Shown: positions 52,376-63,870 of the stretch, in pieces
How positions within the stretch are numbered: the stretch's first letter is position 1
Layout of the letters: each line of letters starts with the position of its first letter
Assembly: GCA_032622095.1 (NCBI GenBank)
Contig: CP136067.1
Location: 194,334,052-194,398,051 of the forward strand
DNA from: Siphonodentalium dalli
Taxonomy: Eukaryota; Mollusca; Scaphopoda; Gadilida; Siphonodentaliidae
Length of the DNA stretch: 64,000 nucleotides
Direction: 5' to 3'
Notes under the pieces: model-generated
Told to the model about the DNA's origin: nothing
Databases searched by the model: none
Seen by the model: the letters and a program-made list of their open reading frames with translations, nothing else
Translations under genes and position numbers: made by a program

Positions 52376-52599
52376 GGCGTATAAAGACAGAGGTAGATTT
52401 TACCGTTTCTTTGCGCAAAATTCAATCTCCTGCATGGAGGCATGTAAACTTTTTGATTTTCATATGTGGAATTTGAAGCTTCAACATTATGAGTCGCTTG
52501 AAAATGTGCAGGAGACGTTGACGAAAATCTGCCTTTAAATAAAGTAGGCCACAGAGTATAGTCAGGCCAGGCGAATTCGCAGTCCTGGGCGACAGGCAA

Positions 52600-53220
52600 T
52601 CACGACAAGTGAAACACAATGGGACCGAGTTCTCTTGAGCAATCTTTAATTTGCCCGAACCAACTTCTCTGGGGCCAACTTTGTTTTGGTCCGACTTCTC
52701 CAGATACCATTAGCATGCTGTATTTCTTTCTGGCAACACTTGCAACAACAGCAAAATTCTTTTTCAAGACACAATCCCATTCTCTTTGATCGTATACGTA
52801 TACATCTAGGCCTTCTTTGAAATTGTTCATTTGCTTCGATTTAAGAACAATTTGAGGAAGATTGTTCCAAGTTTGTAATACTCTCTGGGGAACGAAGTTC
52901 ATTAGGACGTCCTGGCGGTACCGGTTCATTTGTATGTTATACTCGTGACCGCGAGTTCTCGAGTCGTTGGCTGTTCTGACTGGTAAGTTTTTTGTCGACA
53001 TAATATAGTCTGTGCATTATATAGTTTGAATGGTTTGATTAAATCGCCTAGCACACGTCTATATTTGAGAGACATAAGGATCAACGGTCGAATAAGATCT
53101 CCATATGATAGTTTCTTTAGAGCAGAAACAAGTTTGATGGCCCTCCTTTGGATGTTTTCTATCGCCTTTGATTGTTTGATAAGGTTTGCGTTGCGGACCG
53201 CGTGTCCGTATTCCAGTATT
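52600..53220 (-). pseudogene. LINE fragment: end of reverse transcriptase and ORF2 tail
   Basis: Minus strand. From about 53220: LILEYGHAVRNANLI, IENIQRRAIKLVSALKKLSY and SLKYRRVLGDLIKPFKLYN, the classic post-RT segment of jockey/CR1/L2-type LINEs; a frameshift or stop near 53000; then VPQRVLQTWNNLPQIVLKSK and NNFKEGLD to a stop at 52600. The RT catalytic core is missing. The fragment stops exactly where the foldback element at 53221 begins, so the element may have inserted into or replaced the rest. Confidence 0.75.
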
Positions 53221-54516
53221 AGTCTGGTCGATAAAAGATTTGACCTAGAAAAAATTTGGACTAAGTTGGTTTGTATACCATTTTGAAGAGGAATATATCC
53301 TCTATAACATATCCAAAATCCGCTTTGAGCATTTTCTGTAATTCAAGATGGCGTCCAAGATGGCTGCCATTTTCCTATAAGTCAGCTTGATGCAATTATA
53401 GTGAGAACATCTTGTCATATGTATACACATGTATACATTTTTATGAAGCTAAGACATAACGCCACCTTTATGTGCAAATTGGAACTCCCCGTCCAAGATG
53501 GCCGCCAAAATGGCGACCGGAAGTGGATTTTTTACGTTTTTTTTACTAATATCTTTAAGATAAGTTTCTGTGGTTTGGAACTGGTTGAGAATTGTGACTT
53601 TATTTTGTATTTAGCATGGTAACTGACCATTGGAGCAATGCAATATGCTGTTTGTGGGGTCCACACCCATTCCGATCACTCAAAAATTCGATTCTACAAA
53701 ACGCGGTATAACATTTCACAAAAGATCCCCGAGATTCTAATCATATTTCATCAAGAAGTGGGAAGAACTATGTAATGTAAGTGATGCATTCTATATCTTA
53801 TTGATATTCGAACTCAATGGTACCAACATTTGTCACTTTGGATCAAAATGGCCAACAAAATGGCCAACAAAATATGGAAAATGATAATTATTATCCTAGC
53901 GTGCCATGCAACCGCTTACAAGTTGTGGTGATGCACACAATTGGCTATTCTGTCTTATATAGCTTGAGTACTAACATTTCTGATGGACCTTGGGTATGTA
54001 TTACTATTTTAACCACTGAAATTACCAGAATTATTCGAAATTTTCTGTCACAAACCGGATATCAAAATCAGCAAAAAATCGATGTTCATGTTTGAGCCTT
54101 TTTTTAAAAGTAAAATGGAACTATGTTTGGTATCAAAGATGTTCATTGTTTTGATATGTGTTACATGTGTCACACTGAGTTATTTTAGACAAAATTACTC
54201 ATGATGGCTTCCAAAATGGCAACCAAATTTGGTAAACATTATTATATACATATACATATGTGTATATACGTGGTGTATATGTATACATAATCAGTGGTGA
54301 CTCACATGCTACTTAATCAACTAAATGATCTATTCTGGTGGTCCCGGTACCCTACGAGTCATCACAAGTTCATTTTGAGGAATGCAATATGGATTTTGCC
54401 AAAAAGCTTCCTTGTTTTTGAACGGAAATGGACAGAACGTGGATACGGAACTTAAAGGGGTCATATTATGTGGCTATTCTGGCCCATTAGCATCAACATT
54501 GATCAACTTAATACAG
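53221..54516 (+). repeat. Foldback left arm
   Basis: Complementary to 56310-57619 with small indels: outer tagaaaaaatttggactaag, middle acatgtatacatttttatga, inner ctggcccattagcatcaa. Confidence 0.8.
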
Positions 54517-54524
54517 TGTGTTTG

Positions 54525-55255
54525 TCTGTTGACTGTATGGTCATAGGCGAGGTAAGTAGGTATACATGGAGTTATTGTATCCATGAATCATGTGAATAGT
54601 TATACAATGTGTGACCATATGGTCATGGATGAGATGTCCATAGTGAGGTATAGGTATATAAGGAGTAGCAGTATGGTGATGTGTGAGGTGAACATGTTTA
54701 CAGTGAGTGACTGTCTGGTCATTTAAGTGGTGTATGGTCATAACGAGAGCAGCTACACTGTCCTGTATGTATATGGAGTAAATGTGTGCTCAGAGGTGGG
54801 CTGTACATATGTACATCGGGTGGCTGTATTGTCATGGGTGGGTGTATATGTATACATATGTTGGATGTATGGTAATGGATGGCTGTATGTATAAATAAGG
54901 TGTGGTTGTATGGTTATGGGTAATGTGTATATGTGTACATGGAATGACTGCACGGTCATTGTTGAAGTGTATATGCATACCTGGAGTACACTTTGATGGT
55001 CATTGGCGGCTAGTGTATATCGAGAGTGACCTCATGGTGATGGGTGTGATGTCTATATTTATATGTAGGGCCTATTGTATTGTCATTGGTGGTGTGTACA
55101 AGTATACAGTGAATAGCTGAATGCTCATGGAGAGGGTGTATATGTATACAGCGAGTGGCTGAATTGTCACGATTGAGCTGTATATGCAAGACTGAAGTAC
55201 GAATGGCCGTGTGTTCGGGGTATTGGTATAGCTAGAAGCTGTGGCCATTGATGAA

Positions 55256-55321
<66 letters not shown>

Positions 55322-56175
55322 CTGGAGTGATGCTGTGGTCATGGGTGGGGTGTATATGTATATCATGAGTGACTACATGGCCATGACACGGCCAATATAT
55401 GTACATAGGTATATAGGGATTGACCGTATGGCAAAATTAATGGTTGGGTGAATTGATATAAAAGGAGTGACTATGATCACCAATGTGGTTTATGCGTATA
55501 CAGCAAGAGGCTGAATTGCCATGGTCGGGTGTATGTGCAAGTCTGGAGTGTATGCATGGCCGTATGCGCGGTATGAGACATTGATATATCTAGAAGGGCT
55601 GTAAGTCCACTTTTGTGAGGTCTATATGTATATATATGGAGTGACTCTATGGTTTTGGGTTGGGTGTATATGTATATCTTGAGTGGCTATATGGCATCGG
55701 GTGTCGCAAATATGTATATATACAGGGAGTGAGACTGTATGACCACTGGTGATGCAAATAGGTATACAAGAAGTTATGTATGATCATGGATGTAGCGAAC
55801 AGGTATGGAGTGACTGTATGGTCATCGGTGAGGTGTATATGTATATCTTTAGTGGCTGTATAGCTATGCATGTAACAAATAAATATACATGGAGTGACTG
55901 TATTGTCTATGGTTAGGCGAATGGGTATACAAGAGGTTACTTTGTGTCCATGTATGTAGTGAATATGTATAGAGGTCATGTGAGGTGTTGGAGTATACCT
56001 GGTGTGTCTGCATGGTTATTCACGGCTATAGGGCCATGCGTTGGTGAATGGGTAAACCCAAGTGTGGCTGTATGGTTGTTAATGGGTGATGTGTATGTCT
56101 ATACATGGCCATTTACGTGGTGTTCATGTATATATGGAGTGACTGCATGCTCATGTGTGATTTGTACTGGTGCAC
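54525..56175 (+). repeat. ~42-bp degenerate minisatellite in the foldback centre
   Basis: Approximate unit atggagtgactgtatggtca + tgggtgaggtgtatatgtatac, repeated with many changes through the whole centre. Includes a (TA)n run of about 60 bases at 55257-55318. Confidence 0.75.
55257..55318. repeat. (TA)n microsatellite
   Basis: About 30 uninterrupted TA dinucleotides, inside the minisatellite. Confidence 0.98.
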
Positions 56176-56309
56176 CTTTGTGTGACTATCGCTTTCCACA
56201 ATAACTCAAGGATATGTTAATCGATTGATGTAATATCAGAGTGTTCTCCACATTAATTGCGTTTTATATGCAATGTGAAGAAAACGGTTTTCCTGACAAT
56301 AGTTTATTA

Positions 56310-57619
56310 GTTAATAATTTTGATGCTAATGAGCCAGAGTAGCCACATAATATGCTACCTTTCAGTTCAGTTACAACGTTCTGTCTGTTTCCGTTAAAAA
56401 ACATGGACAGAATCCCAAAAGAGGTGTTCGGCAAAATCCATACTGCATCCCTTAAAATGAATTTTTCGTGCCTCATAAGGTGCTGGGACAACCAGAATAT
56501 AAGATTAAGTTGTCAGTTGATTAAGTAGCATGTTTAATAACCAAGTGAGTCACAATTTGCTACCATTTCGGAACAGCAGAGAATAATGTTCGGAATATAA
56601 ACTTTTTACCAAATTTGGTTGCCATTTTGCAAGTCATCTTGAGTAATATTGTCTAAAACACCACACTATGCCATATTTACCGCATATCAAAATAAAAAGG
56701 ACATTTGATACTAAAGATAGTTCCATTTTACTTGAAAAAAAATTGTCCAAACATGAAAAAAAAATTTTTTGCCGAGGTTGATGCTGTTTGTGATAGAAAA
56801 ATCCCATAATTCTGGTAATTTCAGAATAGTAAATAGTAAAAATTAATCAAGGTGCATAAGAAATGTTGGTATTCAATGTATATAAGACAGAATAGTCATT
56901 TGTGTACATCACCACAACTTGTAAGCGGTTGCATGGCACGCTGTGATAATAATTACCATTTTCCACATTTTGGCGGCCATTTTGACAACAATTTTGAGCC
57001 AAACTGACAATTTTGGTACCATTGAGTTCGAATATCAATAAGATATAGAATGCATCACTTACATTGCACAGTTCTTCCCACTTCTTGGTGAAATATGACC
57101 AGAATCCCAAAGGGGATCTTTTGTGAAATGTTATACCGCGTTTTGTAAAATCGAATTTTTGAGTGATCGGAAGGGGTGTGAACCCCACGAACAGCACATT
57201 GCATTGCTCCAATGGTCAGTTAATATGCTATATACAAAATAAAGTCACAATTCTTAACCAGTTCCAAACCACAGAAACTTATTAGTTAAAAACGTAAAAA
57301 ATCCACTTCCGGTCACCATTGGATGGGCAGTTCCAATTTTGGCACATAAAGATGGCGTTATGTCATAGCCTCACAAAAATGTATACATGTGTATACATAT
57401 GACAAGATGTTCTCACTATAATTGCATCAAGCTGACTTATAGGAAAATGGCAGCCATCTTGGACGCCATCTTGAATTACAAAAAATGCTCAAAGCGGATT
57501 TTAGCGGATTTTGGATATGTTATAGAGGAGAGCTTCCTCTTCAAAATGGTATAAAAACCAACTTAGTCCGAATTTTTTCTAGGTTGACCCTAAAATTTGA
57601 GTTTATCGACCAGACTATA
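56310..57619 (-). repeat. Foldback right arm
   Basis: Complement of the left arm. Carries ccgctaaaatccgct (a doubled motif) where the left arm has a single copy; the doubled form also occurs at the right end of the 31.8-39.7 kb element. Confidence 0.8.
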
Positions 57620-57645
57620 TAGGTCTCAAGAGAGTTCGAGTCAAA

Positions 57646-57843
57646 GGAACGATCGTGTCCACCTCCATGTATACACATGACCACGTGATCGTATATAGCA
57701 CGTGATTCAAAGGAACCATCATGTCCACATCCATGTATATACATGACCACGTGATCGTATTTAGCACGTGATTCAAAGGAACCATCATGTCCACATCCAT
57801 GTATACAAATGACCACGTGATCGTATGTAACACGCGATTTGCT
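57646..57843. repeat. 66-bp minisatellite, 3 copies, rich in CACGTG
   Basis: Unit ggaaccatcatgtccacatc... with accacgtgatcgtat and agcacgtgattcaaa; two E-box palindromes per unit. Begins 26 bases outside the foldback. Confidence 0.9.
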
Positions 57844-58245
57844 TCGGAAACTGCCTCTATAAGTTTCACAAATGTCCCATCTGATTTGACGCTAACTATT
57901 CAAAATGGCAAGAGACAATTAACTGCTAACGAAATGTGCAGGCATTTCGAAAATGAAATATTCTTAAGACAATAGACATTGTTGATATACCGAAAACGTC
58001 TATGTTCGATATCATTAATTTATTGGTTCGATACGAAAGTTTAAACAGTAACTGGTGTGAAATAAGATGGCGTCGTTACGTTTCCTACGACCGAATGAGG
58101 TATGAGGCCATTATTGCCACATGTTTATGCTTGAGATACCGTTCTAATCGAATAACCATCTCATTTGGAATTGAAATCCATATGATTTACCAGAAATGGT
58201 GTGACATTCCAGGATAAAACAATGTATGCTTGACGAATCTAATAT
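57844..58245. other. Unassigned stretch between minisatellites
   Basis: Plus-strand frames of 62 and 71 codons (57787-57975, 58002-58217) with no family recognised. Might be an old retroelement fragment; not supported. Confidence 0.25.
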
Positions 58246-59590
58246 AAATGGCATAGCAACGCCACAAGTTTTCTCGAGATGTATGCAACTATGCATATGT
58301 GTGGTAAAACAATTTTGATACCTACACAATTGTCATAGCAACGGTACAGATTTATAGAGATGTTTATGTGTGGTAAAACATTTATGAAATCCAAAGAAAT
58401 ATCCATAGCAAAGACTCTAGATTTCTAGAGATGTATATGTGTTGTAAAACTATTCTGATACCCAAATAATTGTCACTTGAATGACATTAGATTTCTAGAG
58501 ATGTATATGTGTGGTAAAACAATTTGGATACCCAAAGAAATGTAATAGCAAAGACACTAGATTCTATTGATGTTTATGGGTCATAAAACAATGTTGGTAT
58601 CCAAAGAAATGTCGTAGCAACGACATAAGATTTCTAGAGATGCATATGTGTGTTAAATGATTTTGATACCCAACTAAATATCATAAGAACGACATTAGAT
58701 TTCTAATTTATATGTGTGGTAAAACAATTTTGATACCCAAAACATATCATAGCAACAAAGATTTTTAGAGATATATATGTTTCGAAGATAATGCTGATAA
58801 TCTACGAACTGTCAGCAACGACACACTAATTATAGTTTATATGTGTTGTAAAACAATTTTGATACCCAAAGAAATGTCATAGCAACGACACTACATTTTT
58901 AGAGATGTATGTGCTGTAAATAATGGTGCTATCAAACAAAATGCCATAGTAACGCCACTTCACTTCAATAGATGTATATGTATGGTGAAACAATTTGATA
59001 CCCAAAGAAATGTCATAGCACGCCACTTGATTTCTATAGATGCGTTGTGGTTGGTAAAACAATTACGATACACAAAGAAATGTCTTAGAAACGACACTAT
59101 ATTTCTTGAGATGAATATGTGTGGTAAACAATTTTAATCCCAACAGAAATGTCATAGCAACGGCACTAGATTTCTAGAGATGAATATGTGTGGTAAAATA
59201 ATTTTGATACCCAAAGTAATGTCATAGCAACGGCACTAGATTTCTAGAGATCTATATGTGTGGTAAAACAATTTTGATACCCAAAGAAATGTCATATCAA
59301 CGACACTATATTTCTCGAGATGAAATGTGCGGTAAAACAAGTTTGATATTCACAGAAATTTCATAGCATCGACATTATATTTCTAGAGATATTAATGGGT
59401 GGTAAAACAATTTTATACAAAAAAAAATGTCAAAGCAACGACACAAGATTTCTAGATAATTTTGATATCCAAAGAAATGTCATAGCAACGACACACGGTT
59501 TCTCGAGATGCATATGTGTTGTAAAACAATTTTGATTCCCATAGAAACGGCACTAGATTTTTAGATATGTATATATGTGGTAAACATTAC
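58246..59590. repeat. ~70-bp minisatellite, about 19 degenerate copies
   Basis: Consensus gtcatagcaacgacactaga + tttctagagatgtatatgtg + tggtaaaacaattttgatac + ccaaagaaat. 59151-59220 and 59221-59290 are the cleanest neighbours. Confidence 0.92.
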
Positions 59591-60359
59591 TCTCCCAGTC
59601 TCATTTATTATTACTCATATTTCATTTAAGAGTTTTTGATAGATAAATTTGCAATAAAAACAATTTTCAGTTCTAAAATAGTAAGATCCTCCCAGAAAAT
59701 TACACAGAAAAATATTTTCTAGTGATAGAATTTCTTTTGACATTACCGGTTTATACCTGTAAATCAATGCTGAAAGTTTAGGGGAGAGATCTCCCAGCAC
59801 AGACTACACTGGTAAATACCTCCAAGATATATTCAACGTCATACAGTTCATGCTCTTCTCACGAAATCGTGTATGCACCCCAGATAAACTGGCACTAAAG
59901 ACAAACCGTGACCAATTCATAGAAATTTCCGAACTGTTTCCAAATGTTTGAACAGCAATTAACAAACGCCCTTTATTTTAACCACATCGGGACAAATACA
60001 AAAAATAAACGCTCTTTATTTGCATGTAACGCCATATTGTTCAAAGTATGGTAAAGCTTGTTGATGGGTATTTTGTATTATCGACCTATGTTATCACTGC
60101 TTTTCCTAAATTTTGGAGGAGGGATAAGATTTACTTCATTCTGTTCACATCTTTGAATTTCATGTAGGCGCAGGCTACCGAGCAACTGACAAAATGGTAC
60201 CAAAGACAACCCATGTCAAGTTCACAGCTATTTTCCATTTTCTTTACGCAAAACTGAGATAAACGCTCTTTATTTTTACCATATAAGGAATAGACTAACA
60301 ATGGTCGCTCTTTACTAGCATGTAACCGCTTATTGCTAGCCTCTTAGAATTTATGAAAC
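59591..60359. other. Unassigned stretch with 'aaataaacgctcttta' phrases
   Basis: The phrase recurs at 59968, 60003 and 60258 with gaaatt/ttttcc surroundings repeated near 59900 and 60200. No gene recognised. Confidence 0.35.
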
Positions 60360-60512
60360 GTCAGACAAACTTGGACCGAGAGGGTTCGTCACACAATTCT
60401 TGACACCATGTCGTCTGGGGTACCCGTCATTTAAACGTCAGACAAACTTGGACCGAGAGGGTTCGTCACACAATTCTTGACACCTTGTCGACTGGGGTAC
60501 CCGTCATTTAAA
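60360..60512. repeat. 75-bp tandem duplication
   Basis: aaacgtcagacaaacttgga to gtacccgtcatttaaa, twice in a row with two or three differences. Confidence 0.95.
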
Positions 60513-60689
60513 GCCGCATGGTTTACCGTACACCCCGATGGTTTATGTGCCATATTCCGCTTACCTGACATCAATAAAAGCGCGATCGAAGCATAATGGG
60601 ACAAAGCACTCGTCTTATGATTGACTACTAAATCTCGTGACATCTCGTCCACAGTGGGATCGCACCAAGGTCACCCGCGCATTCGTTTC

Positions 60690-60860
60690 CGCTTTACGGC
60701 AAACCTATTCACCGATCTGAAAGATTTTAACGATTTTTCCCTTTTCGGTTTCCCCCAATCAGCGGTATTATTGGCTCAACGCTTTCTTCTGAGAGTCGAG
60801 TTCGAACTTATCTCTCTGCTATCTATAAGTCATTGATATGATTTGGTATGAACGAAGAAC
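60690..60860. repeat. Dispersed repeat, partner at 62365-62560
   Basis: Shared phrases: aaacctattcacc(g/c)atctgaaaga, ctcaacgct, gtcgagtt(c/t)(g/c)aacttat, tctctgctat(c/t)tataag and acggtcta. Same orientation. Confidence 0.65.
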
Positions 60861-61031
60861 GGTCTACTGAATGTCAAAGTCTGTTGCTTTAACGGCACAT
60901 ATCCGTTGGAGACTCGATCATTCGTTGATCTACACACATTAAGAAGTAACTATAAAAAAAATTTCCATTCGTAGTGAGATATTCTAGTTGTCCGGATTCT
61001 ACATTCCTGGGACCGCCGTAAGTAGAAAGTT

Positions 61032-61438
61032 AACCCTGTCTATACTAAACACTGATTGGTGAGTAGTTAACCCTTTCTATACTAAACACGGATTGGTGAG
61101 TAGTTAACCCTTTCTATACTAAACACTGATTGGTGAGTAGTTAACCCTTTCTATACTAAACACTGATTGGTGAGTAGTTAACCATTTCTATACTAAACAC
61201 TGATTGGTGAGTAGTTAACCCTTTCTATACTAAACACTGATTGGTGAGTAGTTAACCCTTTCTATACTAAACACTGATTGGTGAGTAGTTAACCCTTTCT
61301 ATACTAAACACTTATTGGTGAGTAGTTAACCCTTTCTATACTAAACACTTATTGGTGAGTAGTTAACCCTTTCTATACTAAACACTTATTGGTGAGTAGT
61401 TAACCCTTTCTATACTAAACACTTATTGGTGAGTAGTT
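61032..61438 (+). repeat. 37-bp minisatellite, 11 copies
   Basis: Unit ttaaccctttctatactaaa + cactgattggtgagtag; the last four copies have cacttattgg. Each unit starts with TTAACCCTTT, the same ten bases as the piggyBac-like MITE end at 61467. Confidence 0.95.
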
Positions 61439-61466
61439 ATCCCGTTGGAAATTTTCAGCTTATTCA

Positions 61467-61866
61467 TTAACCCTTTACCCAACAGAAGGGCCAAAACCGG
61501 CCAAATAAAGCTTCAACAGTCTAAAATATCTTCGGTCTGTCTCAATAGAACCATACAAATATGGATATCATTGGAACCGGCTCCTTGACCACATTGTGAT
61601 AGTTACAGTTATGCCCTGTGCCAATGCATTCTCTTATATATGCGAGTCGACCATAGGTCGCCTCGCATATATAAGAGAATGCATTGGCCTAAACAAAATA
61701 TTTTTTTAACACTTTTTACCATTTTTTCTTACATTCTTAAACAATTTTATAATTTTTAATGTGTTAAGCCAATGCATTCTCTTATATATGCGAGGCGACC
61801 TATGGTCGACTCGCATATATAAGAGAATGCATTGGCACAGGGCCCTTCTGTTGGGAAAAGGGTTAA
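61467..61866. mobile_element. piggyBac-like MITE (family C), copy 2
   Basis: Also 400 bp, TTAA on both sides, terminal ccctttacccaacagaaggg and its complement at the right end. Nearly identical to the copy at 23194 despite 38 kb of separation. Directly follows a 37-bp tandem array. Confidence 0.75.
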
Positions 61867-61869
61867 AAC

Positions 61870-62270
61870 CGCCATGTATAGTCGTCGTTTGTTGAACTTA
61901 TTATCTGAAATTTTCCTTCAATAAACATGACTCCTTCTGCACTTCTATTATATGGCGTCAGCTTATATTACCTGCATGTGTATCTCTCAATGTACATCAA
62001 TAATAGACCATTCCGATATACATTTTACACTGTTTCAACTTGGTGGGAGAAGCCATTTAGTTTAGAATCCGTGAAAACCTCTTCGATGACTCGAGGAACA
62101 AAATCGGTGTCTTCAAAATTTCCGTATATCTTAAGATAATACAAAATATAAACAGCAGCACACTTCAATAGCCAAAACGATGCCCCACCGAATGTATGTA
62201 CTATACCTAGTATAGGAAGTTTTTATTATGTACCAGAAAGTAATTAGACCGAAACTAGGAGCCCATATAT
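61870..62270. other. Unassigned stretch
   Basis: Contains gttgaacttattatctgaaa, like the palindrome arm at 10775-10790. No gene recognised. Confidence 0.35.
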
Positions 62271-62364
62271 GGGAGGTTTTGATTGCAACAAATCAACTTT
62301 CAAAACATGCAGACTTTCAATTTTGGTCGTGCGCCCGAAAATTCTGTTCTCGGCCCAATGGTTT

Positions 62365-62560
62365 CTTCGTTTCTGCTCCACACCAAACCTATTCACCCAT
62401 CTGAAAGATCCCGACGATTTTCATTTTTTTCAGTTTCCCCAACAGCGTTTTATATATTATCGACTCAACGCTGTCGTCTGTGGGTCGAGTTTCAACTTTA
62501 TATCTCTGCTATTTATAAGCTATTGGTATTATTTAGTCTGACTCAACAACGGTCTATAGA
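62365..62560. repeat. Dispersed repeat, partner of 60690-60860
   Basis: See shared phrases above; this copy is slightly longer. No coding evidence. Confidence 0.65.
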
Positions 62561-63149
62561 TACTGAATGAACACACAATTGTAAATGTAAATCCCAATTA
62601 ATCAAGGATATAATTCACTGGAGAAATACAAATATACAAACTAAATCGAATTTCAGAGCAGAAATAAACTAAACTTGCAGACTCTATTTGAACTGAATAC
62701 ACACATGTGGGTTTTTTTATTACAGTTTTTGTCCTGTTGTGTCCGTGTTCTTGAGCGCGTCTCCCCATCGTTTTGTTAGTTGCGCGTCCATCTCTTAACG
62801 CTGATGCCCTCTTAACGCTGACGCCCTCTTAACGCTGATGCCCTCTGCAATTTGCAATTTTATGAACGTTAGCGGGATAACTCGGAACAAACGTCAACCA
62901 ATTACTTTCATGTTTGTTATAGGTACATTTTTTTGCATCTTTAACGACAATATCTTGGTCGAGTTCTAAAACCAGTTTGTTCGATATTTTACCTGACTTA
63001 TGCCTCTTAGTTTGTATATATATTTTTAGTAATGTTAGTCCCATAAAAGCCAAACTGGTCACTGGGACGTACAGATACAGATAAAGATATGACTTCATCG
63101 AGATAACTTAAACAAATGTCAAACGATTCCATTTTACCTGACATATGGC
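62561..63149. other. Unassigned stretch with a short tandem repeat
   Basis: cgctgatgccctcttaacgc-type units repeat three times at 62799-62843. 62860-63140 contains cgggataactcggaacaaac and ggtcgagttctaaaaccag, loosely like 17525-17700. No gene recognised. Confidence 0.4.
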
Positions 63150-63485
63150 CCTTAGTTAAAGATACGGGCGGTGTTGGTGGTGGGTATGTTGTTCAAATAT
63201 TCAGCTCGGTCAAAAACCGCCATAAACAGAAAGAATAGTAAAATATAGACATACCTTGTTCTTATACCAATCAAAAATATGGCATAAACAGTATGTTGTT
63301 GTCAAATGTTGTTTCTTTGTTATGTAAACAAAAGCAAAAAACGTTACAGAACCTGGATTTTGTTTAGATCCGGATATGGATTATTTGTTACTGTTTTCCT
63401 GATATGGAAATAATAAAGAGCATTTATATCATTTCTGTGTGGTTAACCAATATAATTGCGCTGTGTTATGTAAACAGAAGCAAAA
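63150..63485. repeat. Dispersed repeat, partner of 30010-30350
   Basis: Same order of shared segments as 30010-30350 with small deletions. No coding capacity. Confidence 0.75.
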
Positions 63486-63599
63486 ACACGAGCAGGTTCT
63501 TGTTTACGTGCACCATCGTACTTCTTGATGACAATATACTATTTACGCGCTGATTATGTTTGGCATATGAACAAAACAATATATATTCTATTGTAATTC

Positions 63600-63870
63600 A
63601 ATTGAGTATTTGTCACTAAAAACAAGCATTCTGATTGGCCGAGAGCGGCTAACTTTCGTTTTCGATTCACCGACATCGGCCGCTTCAGCGTGCATCAAAT
63701 CTGAATGTAGCACGGTACAATTTCATCGGCGCAGAACGGAGTAGCGAAACGAGCCAACCCGCCCCACAGGAAATGGTTACGGAGCAGTGTTCCGAGTAAC
63801 GCAATGAACAAACCCAATGATTTGTGCACGGTGACAACGGCGAAATGAAAGTCTCGATTCGTGTCATGAA
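63600..63870. other. CpG-richer segment near window end
   Basis: Noticeably more CG dinucleotides and higher GC than the surroundings (gccgagagcggctaa, catcggcgcagaacggag, aacccgccccacaggaa). Could be the promoter or first exon of the next gene, but no start or splice pattern is evident. Confidence 0.2.

Larger units (their letters stand above)
53221..57619. mobile_element. 4.4-kb foldback element, Academ-like ends
   Basis: Two inverted arms, 53221-54516 and about 56310-57619 (1.3 kb each), around a 1.8-kb centre. Ends read agtctggtcgataaa on both sides, flanked by TAT. The subterminal phrase tataacatatccaaaatccg + ctttg is shared with the 31.8-39.7 kb element. The arms carry repeated aagatggc(g/c)gcca phrases and no coding capacity. 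Interpreted as a non-autonomous relative of the large transposon. Confidence 0.7.

Noticed and set aside
55167-55451. IYIYIY-rich open frames on both strands
   Set aside because: Translation of a TA microsatellite.
61032-61438. Regular 37-bp repeats as a CRISPR array
   Set aside because: The repeats are contiguous without unique spacers, and the DNA is eukaryotic.
62269-62570. Two overlapping plus-strand open frames of 90-95 codons
   Set aside because: The DNA is a dispersed repeat shared with 60690-60860, where the frame differs; no domain recognised.
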